A DNA stretch of 64,000 nt from Litorisediminicola beolgyonensis (GTDB lineage: Bacteria > Pseudomonadota > Alphaproteobacteria > Rhodobacterales > Rhodobacteraceae). The position numbers and the translations under genes were made by a program. Positions 35,488 to 43,338 of this stretch are shown here, in pieces. Each line of letters opens with the position of its first letter. Within the stretch, counting starts at the first letter, position 1. The stretch is from assembly GCF_042679605.1 (NCBI RefSeq), contig NZ_JBHTMU010000019.1:5515-69514 (forward strand), given 5' to 3'. The notes beneath the pieces are model-generated. The model worked only from the letters and a program-made list of their open reading frames with translations, did no database searches and was not told the origin of the DNA.

Positions 35488-35855
35488 GTCCGGCTCTTCC
35501 GGGGGAGCGCCAGCACGTCCTTGAAGAAGCGCAGGTTCTTCACCAGCGTCAGGATATCGCCGAGGATCTGCGCGCGGCCGATCTTCACCAGCCCGAAGAG
35601 ATCGTGGAATCCGGGCTCGGGCCGTGGCTCCCAGAACTTCTCCAGCGCGTCTCCATCGGTGACGATGGCGAAGCGGTACGGGATTTTCTTCGAGGGACCG
35701 GGCAGCACATCGGCGATCCGGCCCTTCTCGAAGACGAGGTAATGCTCATCGGCATCGATCTTCAGAAGCACCGTCTCCGAGACCATCCGGCCCCGCCGGG
35801 TGATCTGGGCCTGTTCCTCCAGCCGGGACTGCATCTGCAAAACCTCTTCGCGCAT
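35484..35855 (-). CDS. Small SCP2-like protein of the aromatic module, function unknown
   Basis: 123 residues. An N-terminal helix (REEVLQMQSRLEEQAQITRRGR) precedes a mixed alpha/beta core with IDADEHYLVFEKGRIADVLPGPSKKIPYRFAIVTDGDALEKFW and a helical end GRAQILGDILTLVKNLRFFKDVL. The strand pattern suggests a sterol-carrier-protein-2-like lipid or ligand-binding fold; this is a weak resemblance. It is first in a two-gene unit with the alpha/beta hydrolase. Because no muconolactone isomerase gene is visible nearby, a role in handling ring-cleavage products is possible but speculative. Confidence 0.7.
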   Translation of the reverse strand: MREEVLQMQSRLEEQAQITRRGRMVSETVLLKIDADEHYLVFEKGRIADVLPGPSKKIPYRFAIVTDGDALEKFWEPRPEPGFHDLFGLVKIGRAQILGDILTLVKNLRFFKDVLALPRKSRT

Positions 35856-35930
35856 CGGGCCTCCTTCCGTGACGTGTCGGCACCCTGACCGGGACGCGCC
35901 CCTGTTCCAATGACGGCGCGGGTATCGGCG

Positions 35931-35946
35931 GATACCTTCGGACCGC
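35931..35946 (-). promoter_or_regulatory. LysR-type operator dyad GGTAT-N6-ATACC, copy 1
   Basis: GGTAT at 35931-35935 and ATACC at 35942-35946 form a perfect 5-bp dyad. It lies 76-91 bases upstream of the SCP2-like gene (start 35855), the usual place of a LysR recognition site. Identical arms occur at 36272 and 39818. Confidence 0.6.
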
Positions 35947-36271
35947 AGGCGCCCATCGCGGGCCGCGAGGTCGGCGTCATCGAGCGGAGCAGGTTCCGAC
36001 AGCGGTCGTGCGTCGGGCCGAGCGCGCCCAGAGCGTCGCGCTAGAAGGTCTCGGCCTCATCCGGAACCGGACCCCCTGCGGATCGGGGAGTTGCGACCGC
36101 TTCTCCACCGGCACGATGCCGTGAATGTCGAGAGGCGTGCGTTCTGGCGTCTCCGAGAGGCCGATCAGCTCGCGGCCCCTCCCCCGTTTGTCGACCCGAA
36201 CTTGCCGAGGCCCGCCCGCTGGCACAGACCTCAAGGGCATGCGAGGAGACCGCCGCCCGCCGCACCGTCCG

Positions 36272-36287
36272 GGTATCGCCTCATACC
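36272..36287 (+). promoter_or_regulatory. LysR-type operator dyad GGTAT-N6-ATACC, copy 2
   Basis: GGTAT at 36272-36276 and ATACC at 36283-36287, 79-94 bases upstream of the intradiol dioxygenase start at 36366. Same arms and spacing as copies 1 and 3. Confidence 0.6.
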
Positions 36288-36365
36288 GGCTGAGATATTG
36301 GAAGCGCCCGCCGCAATCGCGAGATTGGCCGTCGAGACGCACCCGCATCCAAGGGAGGACACAGG

Positions 36366-37241
36366 ATGGCCAAGATCACGCTCGACAACATCACCGAGGA
36401 AGTCACCGACGCGCTCGGCAAGAACGGCGACATTTCCGCACGCCAGCGCGAGATCATGACCTCGCTGATCAAGCACCTGCACGGCTTCTGCAAGGACGTG
36501 AAGCTGCAGCACCACGAGTTCATCGCGGCCTGCCAGTTCCTCGCCCGCGCGGGTGCCGTCTGCGACGGCGGACGGCAGGAGTTCATCCTGCTCGGCGACA
36601 TCCTCGGCGTCGAGGTGCTGGTCGACATGCTGTCGAACCCGGTCACCGGCACCGAGAGCGAAAGCACCGTTCTGGGCCCGTTCTACCGCGAGAACCCGCC
36701 GGTCCTGCCCAAGGGCGCCTCGACCGTGATCAAGGAATTTCCGAACCAGGAAACCGTGTATTTCGAAGGCTATATCCGCGACACCGACGGCACGCCCCTG
36801 GCCGACGTGACCATCGACGTCTGGGAGGACGCGCCGAACGGTCTCTACGAGAACCACGATCCCGACCAGCCCGAGTTCAACCTGCGCGGCCGGTTCGAGA
36901 CCGACGAGAACGGGCATTACGCCTTCCGCGCGCTGCGCCCGGTCGACTACCCGATCCCCGACAACGAGACCGCGGGCGAGCTTCTGCGCTTCATGGGGCA
37001 CCACCCGATGCGCCCCGGGCACATGCATTTCATCGTCTCGAAAGACGGCTACCGTCCGCTGATCAGCCAGATCTACGACAGCAGCTCGAAGAACCTGGAC
37101 AATGACAGCGTCTTCGCCGTGAAGGAGAGCCTCATCGGCGAGTTCCGCAAGGCCGGTCCCGACCTGGATACCGACCTGCATGTCGCGTTCGACTTCAGGC
37201 TGAAGAAGGACGCGGCCAGCGACCGCATCGCCGCCGAATAG
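36366..37241 (+). CDS. Intradiol ring-cleavage dioxygenase (catechol / hydroxyquinol 1,2-dioxygenase family)
   Basis: 291-residue non-heme Fe(III) dioxygenase that opens catechol-type rings between the two hydroxyl groups. The four iron ligands are visible with family spacing: Y161 (NGLYENHD), Y195 (PVDYPIP), H219 and H221 (RPGHMHF). The N-terminal helical dimer domain (residues 1-100) and the ESTVLGPFYRENPP linker are typical. Catechol versus hydroxyquinol specificity is not resolved here; the nearby muconate cycloisomerase favours a catechol-type substrate. The ATG follows AGGGAGGACAC. An intrinsic terminator lies downstream. Confidence 0.92.
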   Translation: MAKITLDNITEEVTDALGKNGDISARQREIMTSLIKHLHGFCKDVKLQHHEFIAACQFLARAGAVCDGGRQEFILLGDILGVEVLVDMLSNPVTGTESESTVLGPFYRENPPVLPKGASTVIKEFPNQETVYFEGYIRDTDGTPLADVTIDVWEDAPNGLYENHDPDQPEFNLRGRFETDENGHYAFRALRPVDYPIPDNETAGELLRFMGHHPMRPGHMHFIVSKDGYRPLISQIYDSSSKNLDNDSVFAVKESLIGEFRKAGPDLDTDLHVAFDFRLKKDAASDRIAAE

Positions 37242-37269
37242 GACCCTCCCCCCCCGGAAGACCGACTGG

Positions 37270-37297
37270 AAGCCTCCCTCGCGGAGGCTTTCTTTTT
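37270..37297 (+). terminator. Intrinsic terminator of the dioxygenase gene
   Basis: An 8-bp stem (37270-37277 with 37283-37290), a 5-base loop and a following TTCTTTTT tract, about 30 bases after the stop codon. Good rho-independent terminator; LysR must therefore have its own promoter. Confidence 0.8.
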
Positions 37298-37340
37298 GCC
37301 CCGGTGCGCTGCACCTTCGCGGGCCTGGAGGCCCTGACCC

Positions 37341-38231
37341 ATGAACGTCACGAAGCTGAGATATTTCATCGCCGTCGCCGAAGAACTTCACTTCGGGCGC
37401 GCGGCGGAGCGGCTCGACATGGCGCAGCCACCCCTGAGCCGCGCGATAAAGCAGCTCGAAGAGGAACTGGGCGCGACGCTCTTCAACCGGGGCCGGAGCG
37501 CGATCACCCTCACCCAGGCGGGCGAGCGCCTGCTGGAGCGCGGGCGCTCGATCCTGACGCAGATCGAGGACAAGCGGCTCGAGATAAAGCGACTGGGACA
37601 AGGCGCCGAGGGGCGGCTGCGGATCGGCTTCGTGGGATCGGCGACCTTTGGCATCCTGCCGAACATCATCAAGTCGTTCCGTCGCGGCCATCCCGAGGTC
37701 AACCTCAGCCTGACCCCGATGAACAATGCGCAGCTCCACCGGGCGCTCGTCGCGCGCGAGCTGGACGTGGCCTTCGGTCGCCCGGCGCTGACCGATCCCG
37801 AGTTCATCACCCGGGAGCTTCTGGAGGAGAAGCTGATCCTCGCCGTGCCCGACCAGATCGACACCGGCGGGCGCAGCGTGGCGCGCCTCGAGCGGCTGAA
37901 GGACCAGCACCTCATCCTCTATCCCGAGCACCCGCGGCCGAGCTACGCGGACGTGGTCCTGGACGCCTGCGAGACGGCGGGCTTCGACGTGCCGCTCAAG
38001 ATGTGGTGCATGGACCTGCAGACCGCGCTCAGCCTCGTGGCGGTCGGCGAAGGCGTGTGCATCGTGCCGGACTCGGTCTCATCCGCGCCGCGCAAGAACT
38101 TGAAATTCCTCGACATCGAGCCCGAGATCGGCCGAACCGCCCTGTCGATCAATTACCGCTGCGACGAACAGGGCGTGCATGTGAAGACCTTCATCGAGAT
38201 CGCTCAGAAGGTCGCGCGTAAGCTCCTCTGA
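37341..38231 (+). CDS. LysR-type regulator, CatR/BenM-like
   Basis: 296 residues. N-terminal winged helix MNVTKLRYFIAVAEELHFGRAAERLDMAQPPLSRAIKQLEEELG, with the AEELHFGRAAERL form seen in CatR/CatM/BenM regulators of catechol and benzoate breakdown. The effector domain (RLRIGFVGSATFGILPNIIKSFRRGHPEVNLSL) likewise resembles the muconate-responsive group. It sits between the dioxygenase and cycloisomerase genes, and three matching dyads mark its probable targets. cis,cis-Muconate as effector is inference from the family. Confidence 0.88.
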   Translation: MNVTKLRYFIAVAEELHFGRAAERLDMAQPPLSRAIKQLEEELGATLFNRGRSAITLTQAGERLLERGRSILTQIEDKRLEIKRLGQGAEGRLRIGFVGSATFGILPNIIKSFRRGHPEVNLSLTPMNNAQLHRALVARELDVAFGRPALTDPEFITRELLEEKLILAVPDQIDTGGRSVARLERLKDQHLILYPEHPRPSYADVVLDACETAGFDVPLKMWCMDLQTALSLVAVGEGVCIVPDSVSSAPRKNLKFLDIEPEIGRTALSINYRCDEQGVHVKTFIEIAQKVARKLL

Positions 38232-38555
38232 CGGGCCAGCCACCGAGCGATCGATGCAGCCCCGGGACCCGCGCGGCTCATGCCGGGTGTCCGGTCCAGA
38301 CGATTTACCCCTCCGAGGCCGCCGCGCTTCAGCTCCGTCAGCTCGTCCAGAATTAGCTGCACGATGACCGACGTCAGACCCTCGGTCGGCTCGGGATCTG
38401 GCTCTCACGAGATGCGCATCATCCCGGCCTCGATGAACATGTCGCGGATTGCGCGGGAGAGACCGGTCGGGTCTCCTTCTTCGACCATACTGTCGAGCAG
38501 CGTCTCCAAGCCGGTCAGGGTCTGTTCGGCGCTCCCCTGCTCTCGAGCGCACGTG
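38232..38555 (-). other. 324-base gap, possibly carrying a decayed gene remnant
   Basis: No intact gene. On the minus strand, right after catB, one frame has protein-like composition (LETLLDSMVEEGDPTGLSRA then IRDMFIEAGMMRIS) up to a TGA at 38405-38407. It continues in the same frame past it (LTSVIVQLILDELTELKRGG). No start codon or ribosome site precedes it. It may be a pseudogene fragment; I cannot name the family. Confidence 0.3.
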
Positions 38556-39707
38556 TCAGGTCCCGGCGCCGACCATGTAGGACCGGCGGGGTTTGTCCCT
38601 CAGGAACGGCTCGATCCGCTCGGGATCGATCTCGGCGCCGAGGCCCGGGCCTTCGGGCAGGTGCACGGCGAAATCGCGATACTCGAGCGGGCGCGTCAGG
38701 ATCTCGTCCTTGAGCAGAAAGGGACCGAAGAGCTCCGTCCCCCACTCCAGCACCGGCACGGTGGAGAAAAGCTGCAGCGCCGCGGCGGTGCCGACGCCCG
38801 CCTCGAGCATCGTCCCGGCATAGAGGCCGATGCCCGCGGCCTGCGCGATGGCGATGACCTCGGCGGCGCGCTTGAGGCCTCCCGACTGGGCGATCTTGAC
38901 CGCGAAGGCATCGGCCGACCGGCCTGCCGCGACGCGCATCGCCGACTTCGGTCCCTTCAGCGCCTCGTCCGCCATGACGCCGATCTCAAAGCCGTCGGTC
39001 AGCAACTTCAGCTGGTCGACGTGATCCTCGCCGATCGGCTGCTCGACGAGATCGACGCCGATCTCTTGCAAGCCGCGCAGCCCCCAGCGCGCTTCGGTCA
39101 GGGACCAGGCTTGGTTGACGTCGACCCGGATCGAGGCCTCGCGGCCGACCGCCTCGCAGATCGTCGCGACATGGGCCAGGTCGTCGCGCATGTCGCGCGT
39201 GCCGATCTTCAGCTTGAAGATGTTGTGTCGCCGCCGCTCCAACAGGTCGCGCGCCTCGGCGATGTCGGTCTCGGAATTGCCCGAGGCCAGCGTCCAGGCA
39301 ACCGGGAGCGCCGTGCGGACCGGGCCGCCGAAAAGCTGCGCGACCGACACGCCGAGGCGCCGGGCGAGACCGTCCCAGAGCGCGGTCTCGACGGCGCAGC
39401 GCGCGATCGGGTTGCCCTTCACGCTGCGCTCCATCGCGTCGATCAGCGCGTTGATGCCGTCGCCGTCGCACGTTTCCAGAACAGGGGCGATATAGGTGTC
39501 GATCACCGATTTGATGCTCTCGGGGCTCTCGGCACCGTAGCTCATTCCGCCGATCGTGGTGCCCTCGCCGATCCCCTCCGACCCGTCGGAAAAGCGGATC
39601 CGGACGAGGACGGCGGACTGCACCGTCATCGTGGTCATCGACAGGATGTGCCCGCGGATGGTGGGCAGGTCGACGATGGTCGTCTCGATGCGGTCGATCT
39701 GGGGCAC
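38556..39707 (-). CDS. catB: Muconate cycloisomerase (enolase superfamily)
   Basis: 383 residues starting at a GTG at 39707 (MPQIDRIETTIVDLPTIRGHIL, the typical N-terminus). Enolase-superfamily signatures of the muconate lactonizing group are seen: the KxK motif in NIFKLKIGTRD, the metal acids in RVDVNQAW, DLVEQPIGED and MADEALKG, and the second lysine in FAVKIAQSGG. It converts cis,cis-muconate to muconolactone. It is transcribed away from the LysR gene, with the shared dyad 111-126 bases upstream. No muconolactone isomerase (catC) gene is visible in this window. Confidence 0.9.
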   Translation of the reverse strand: MPQIDRIETTIVDLPTIRGHILSMTTMTVQSAVLVRIRFSDGSEGIGEGTTIGGMSYGAESPESIKSVIDTYIAPVLETCDGDGINALIDAMERSVKGNPIARCAVETALWDGLARRLGVSVAQLFGGPVRTALPVAWTLASGNSETDIAEARDLLERRRHNIFKLKIGTRDMRDDLAHVATICEAVGREASIRVDVNQAWSLTEARWGLRGLQEIGVDLVEQPIGEDHVDQLKLLTDGFEIGVMADEALKGPKSAMRVAAGRSADAFAVKIAQSGGLKRAAEVIAIAQAAGIGLYAGTMLEAGVGTAAALQLFSTVPVLEWGTELFGPFLLKDEILTRPLEYRDFAVHLPEGPGLGAEIDPERIEPFLRDKPRRSYMVGAGT

Positions 39708-39817
39708 GTTGGGTCTCGTTCCGTGGGCGCTCACTGCCCACGAAAATCCGCGCCGCGGCCTCGAAAGTCCAATACCGGCTTGGTCTTGAGTGATACCCGG
39801 CGCCTCCAGCGCTGGCC

Positions 39818-39833
39818 GGTATTCCGCGATACC
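39818..39833 (-). promoter_or_regulatory. LysR-type operator dyad GGTAT-N6-ATACC, copy 3
   Basis: GGTAT at 39818-39822 and ATACC at 39829-39833, 111-126 bases upstream of the catB start. Same arms and spacing as the two copies before the SCP2-like and dioxygenase genes. Confidence 0.6.
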
Positions 39834-40165
39834 CGACCCTGTATCGCGCCGCGGAGGGAGGTCGGTTTTCCTTCTCCTTCGGAGGGATTGGACCTGTCTA
39901 TTCGGAAACGCCGGGACGCGGTTCTGAGCATCGTTATCCTCGCGACGCCCGGGGCACGGCTTGGGACAGGGGAACGATCCTCGGCACATTGCCTGCGGAT
40001 CGAACGCCTGCTTGTTTCGCCCGCCGCCGCGCAGTTCAGCCGCCGCTTCCGGTGCGCCTGCGGGTCGCCGCTTGCGATATGGCGGCGGCTCACGCGCTAG
40101 CTGCGGAGGCAGCACGACGATCTGCAGGAGACCGCGGGGGCGCAGAGCTTTAGATCAGCTAATTG

Positions 40166-40186
40166 AAATGATAGATTTTGTCATTT
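40166..40186. promoter_or_regulatory. AT-rich dyad AAATGA-N9-TCATTT before TTT system B
   Basis: AAATGA (40166-40171) and TCATTT (40181-40186) form a perfect 6-bp inverted repeat, 66 bases upstream of the tctA-B start and inside an AT-rich promoter-like stretch. Candidate operator; the cognate regulator is unknown, possibly the LysR at 44199-45134. Confidence 0.4.
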
Positions 40187-40251
40187 TAACTAATCCTCCG
40201 CAGATGCGACAGTGACCTCCAGCGGCAGGGAGAGCCGCTTTGGGAGGTTGC

Positions 40252-42198
40252 ATGATCGAGGCGTTTCAGACGCTGACGGGCACGTCGGCGGTGCTCTACC
40301 TGATGTTCGGGGCCTTGCTGGGTCTCGTCGTCGGAATCCTCCCCGCTCTGGGCGGCGCGGCGGGGCTCTCGCTGCTCATTCCCTTCATCTACGGCATGGA
40401 CCCGAGCGCGGCGATGGCGATGGTCATCGGCATGTTGGCGACCGTGAGCACCGGCGACACGATCACCTCGGTTCTCCTGGGCGTTCCCGGATCTGCCTCG
40501 TCGCAGGCGACGGTGCTCGACGGCTTTCCCATGGCCAAGCAGGGCCAGGCGGCGCGGGCGTTGTCGGCCGGGTTCCTCAGTTCGGTGATCGGCGGGCTCT
40601 TCGGAGCGATCGTCCTGACGCTGACGCTGCAATCGGCGAAACAGGTGATCCTGTGGTTCGGCATTCCCGAGATCCTGATGATGATCCTCTTCGGCGTCGC
40701 CAGTGTCGCGGCGCTCTCGGGGAGGAGCCTTGCCAAAGGCGTGGCGATCTGCGCCTTCGGCATGGTCGTCGCCTCCATCGGCTTCGCGCCGGCGAGCGGC
40801 GAGCAACGGCTTGATCTCGGGCTCTTCTATCTGGGCGACGGGCTGCCGCTGATCGCCTGCGTGATCGGGGTGTTCGTGGTGCCCGAGATCGTCGACCTGA
40901 TCCAGCAGAACCGCTCGATCTCGGACCGACCGAGCCTCGGAAACGGCAGGCGGCAGGGCGTTCTGGACGTGCTGCGCAACAAGTGGATCGTGCTGCGGTC
41001 GGCGACGGTGGGGTGCCTTATCGGGGCGATGCCCGGGGTCGGCGGCGCGGTCGTGGACTGGATCGTCTATGGCCAGACCGTGCGGTCGGCCAAGGACAAG
41101 AGCAAGTTCGGCAAGGGCGACGTGCGCGGCGTGATCGGGGTCGAGAGCTCGAACAACGCGGTTCTGGGCGGTGCGCTGGTGCCGACGCTCCTCTTCGGCG
41201 TGCCGGGCTCGGGCTCGACCGCGCTGCTCCTGTCGGCGCTGATCCTGATCGGCATCCAGCCCGGACCGGGGATGCTGACGCAGGACATCGACCTGACCTA
41301 CCTGATGATCTGGAGCCTTGCCCTCGCCAATATCCTGGGCGCCGGGGCCTGCTTCCTGTTCGCGCGGCATCTGGCCAAGCTGACGCTGATCCCCTTTGCG
41401 TGGATCGCGCCCTTCTTGATCGTGGCGATCAGTTTTGCGACGCTGCAGATCAACCGCGACCCGCGCGACCTGTTCCTGATCCTGATCTTCGGCGCGATCG
41501 GCGTGGCGATGCGCCGTTTCGGCTTCTCGCGCCCGGCCTTCCTGATCGGCGTCGTGCTGCAGCAGAACCTCGAAAAGTCGCTCTACCAGACGGCGCAGCT
41601 CTACAGCCTGACCGAGTTTCTCTCGCGGCCCATCGTGCTGATCCTCCTTGTGGTGGTGCTGGTGATCCTGGGCAATTCGATCAAGCAGCAGCTCGCGAAA
41701 TCCGCGGAGCCGTCGGACGAGATCGACCGCGTCCGCCAGACCCGGCCCGCGCAGCTGATCCTGCCCGCGCTTCTTGCGGCCTTCTTCGCCGCGGCCCTCT
41801 GGATGGTGAGGGACCTGCAGCCGCTCGGGCGGATGTTCCCGGTGGTGGCGGGCGGCTTCGGGCTCGTGGCCGCGCTGGTGATCCTCGCGCAGCTTGGCCG
41901 CGGCGCGCCCTCGGCGCTGGAAGACAGCCATGTCACCGGCCCGCGCTACTCGGTGTCCTTTGCCCACACCGCGGCGTGGCTGGTCGCGGCGGTGCTGTCG
42001 ATCGCCTGCTTCGGCTTCTTCGCCGGGGCCGCGCTTTTCATGGCGTCGTTCCTGACGGTCGAGGCGCGTGCGCACCCGCTCGCCACGCTGGCGGGCGTCT
42101 CGGCCATCGTCGGCGTCTACCTGTTCCTGACCTATCAATCCGGGACCTTCCTGCCGGACGGCTGGGTCCTGTCGCTGAACCCATGGGATTACTTCTGA
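40252..42198 (+). CDS. TctA-TctB fusion permease of TTT system B
   Basis: 648 residues, about 150 longer than a normal TctA. Residues 1-480 are TctA (GLVVGILPALGGAAGLSLLIPFIYGMDP and the repeat IGAMPGVGGAVVDWIVYGQ; ESSNNAVLGGALVPTLLFGVPGSGSTALLL). The last about 150 residues (PAQLILPALLAAFFAAALWM ... VGVYLFLTYQSGTFLPDGW) have four helices like TctB, so the small subunit appears fused to the C-terminus; no separate tctB is present in this operon. The ATG at 40252 is chosen for GGGAGG 5 bases upstream. It acts with the following binding protein. Confidence 0.85.
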   Translation: MIEAFQTLTGTSAVLYLMFGALLGLVVGILPALGGAAGLSLLIPFIYGMDPSAAMAMVIGMLATVSTGDTITSVLLGVPGSASSQATVLDGFPMAKQGQAARALSAGFLSSVIGGLFGAIVLTLTLQSAKQVILWFGIPEILMMILFGVASVAALSGRSLAKGVAICAFGMVVASIGFAPASGEQRLDLGLFYLGDGLPLIACVIGVFVVPEIVDLIQQNRSISDRPSLGNGRRQGVLDVLRNKWIVLRSATVGCLIGAMPGVGGAVVDWIVYGQTVRSAKDKSKFGKGDVRGVIGVESSNNAVLGGALVPTLLFGVPGSGSTALLLSALILIGIQPGPGMLTQDIDLTYLMIWSLALANILGAGACFLFARHLAKLTLIPFAWIAPFLIVAISFATLQINRDPRDLFLILIFGAIGVAMRRFGFSRPAFLIGVVLQQNLEKSLYQTAQLYSLTEFLSRPIVLILLVVVLVILGNSIKQQLAKSAEPSDEIDRVRQTRPAQLILPALLAAFFAAALWMVRDLQPLGRMFPVVAGGFGLVAALVILAQLGRGAPSALEDSHVTGPRYSVSFAHTAAWLVAAVLSIACFGFFAGAALFMASFLTVEARAHPLATLAGVSAIVGVYLFLTYQSGTFLPDGWVLSLNPWDYF

Positions 42199-42214
42199 GG
42201 TGGAGAAAACAGCT

Positions 42215-43288
42215 ATGAAACTCAAGTCCATCTTGCTGGCCGGGGCGGTCGCCATAACCGCCGCCCTGCCGGCCGGCGCCCAGGATCTCGGCCTGAGCCG
42301 GATCAACGCCACCGTGCCCTTCGGCGAAGGCGGCGGCAGCGACACGCTGGTGCGCGCGGTCGCGCCCTACCTCTCCAGCGCCTTTGCCAACGAGCCGACC
42401 ATCCTCGTGCGCAACGAGCCGGGCGGCGGCGGCATTCCGGCGTCGAACCGCTTTGCCAAGCGCGCCAACCCGGACGGGTCGGACTTCCTTGCCATGTCCT
42501 CGTCGATCTTCATCGCCAACACGCTCGGCGCCAAGCAGATCGATTTCACCATGGACGATTTCGTCCCGGTCTTCATCGCTCCGATGGCGCCGCTCTACTA
42601 TGTCTCGCCCTCGACCGGGGCGACGGAGACGGGCGACGTCGCGGGGATAAAGGGCGCGAGCCTCGTCTTCGGCGGCGGGCGCCAGGACTCGGCCGATATC
42701 CTGACCGTGTTGTCCTTCGATCTTCTGGGCTTCGACGTGAAATCCGTCTGGGGCCTGGAGCGCGGGGGCGGCCGGATCGGCTTCGAGCGCGGCGAGTTCA
42801 ATGTCGACCACCAGACCACCGCCGCCTACCTGCGGAGCGTCCAGCCGCTGGTCGACGAGGGCAAGGCGGTCACGCTGATGGCGGGCGGCGTCATCGCCCC
42901 CTCGGGCGAGATCGTGCGCGACCCGAACTTCCCCGACGTGCCGACCTTCATCGAGCTCTACGAAGAGGTCCACGGCGCGCCGCTGAGCGGACCGGCCTAC
43001 GAGGCCTATTACGCCCTGACCAGCGCCGCGATCACCGTCGGCAAGGCGATCGTCCTGCCCTCCGCGGCCCCCTCCGAGGTCGTCGGTGCCTACAGCGCCG
43101 CCTTCGAGAAGGTCATCGCCAATCCCGAGTTCCGCGCCGCCAATGAAAAGGCGCTCGGCGGGTACGAGCTTTATACCGGCGCGGATGCGCAGGCGCTCTG
43201 CGGCACGGTGACCGGCATGTCGCCCGAGGCGCGCGCCTGGCTCGCGGATTGGTACGCCGAGACGGTCGGCTTCAGCCTCGCTCAATAA
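42215..43288 (+). CDS. TctC-type periplasmic binding protein of TTT system B
   Basis: 357 residues with a Sec signal peptide (residues 1-23, ending LPAGAQ) and the receptor core RINATVPFGEGGGSDTLVRAVAPYLSSAF...VRNEPGGGGIPASNRFAKRANPDGSDF. It is somewhat longer and more divergent than the other two receptors in the window. The start is the ATG at 42215 with GAGGTGGAG about 9 bases upstream. A 9-bp hairpin follows its stop. The ligand is unknown; the next gene encodes an esterase-like hydrolase, so an ester or amide-linked acid is possible. Confidence 0.85.
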   Translation: MKLKSILLAGAVAITAALPAGAQDLGLSRINATVPFGEGGGSDTLVRAVAPYLSSAFANEPTILVRNEPGGGGIPASNRFAKRANPDGSDFLAMSSSIFIANTLGAKQIDFTMDDFVPVFIAPMAPLYYVSPSTGATETGDVAGIKGASLVFGGGRQDSADILTVLSFDLLGFDVKSVWGLERGGGRIGFERGEFNVDHQTTAAYLRSVQPLVDEGKAVTLMAGGVIAPSGEIVRDPNFPDVPTFIELYEEVHGAPLSGPAYEAYYALTSAAITVGKAIVLPSAAPSEVVGAYSAAFEKVIANPEFRAANEKALGGYELYTGADAQALCGTVTGMSPEARAWLADWYAETVGFSLAQ

Positions 43289-43297
43289 CCAAGACTT

Positions 43298-43320
43298 GCC
43301 CGGACCGCGGAGGTCCGGGC
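43298..43320 (+). terminator. Perfect 9-bp hairpin after tctC (system B)
   Basis: GCCCGGACC (43298-43306) pairs with GGTCCGGGC (43312-43320) across 5 bases, 10 bases after the binding-protein stop. There is no T tract; it is probably a message-stabilising or attenuating hairpin as in system A. Confidence 0.55.
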
Positions 43321-43338
43321 CACCCAAGAGGATCTCGC

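Larger units (their letters stand above)
35856..36365. other. 510-base divergent control region of the aromatic module
   Basis: No convincing gene. It separates the leftward SCP2-like/hydrolase pair from the rightward dioxygenase gene and contains two copies of the dyad GGTAT-N6-ATACC, one near each gene. A minus-strand frame at 35977-36348 is Arg-rich and unlike known proteins. Confidence 0.55.
39708..40251. other. 544-base divergent control region between catB and TTT system B
   Basis: No gene visible. It holds the third GGTAT-N6-ATACC dyad (39818-39833), a further GTATC half site near 39842, and a markedly AT-rich segment at about 40150-40200 with a dyad at 40166-40186, presumably the promoter region of the transporter operon. 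Confidence 0.55.

Noticed and set aside
35977..36348. 123-codon minus-strand frame in the aromatic divergent region
   Set aside because: Arg-rich, no family resemblance, and it covers the likely promoter and operator of the dioxygenase.
37303..37315. Dyad GGTGC-N3-GCACC just before the LysR gene as an autoregulatory site
   Set aside because: Differs from the three shared dyads and lies too close to the terminator; GC-rich short dyads are common by chance here.
40186..42345. 719-codon antisense frame over the TctA-TctB fusion
   Set aside because: Low-complexity His/Asp/Arg sequence with no hydrophobic core; caused by codon bias of the transporter gene.
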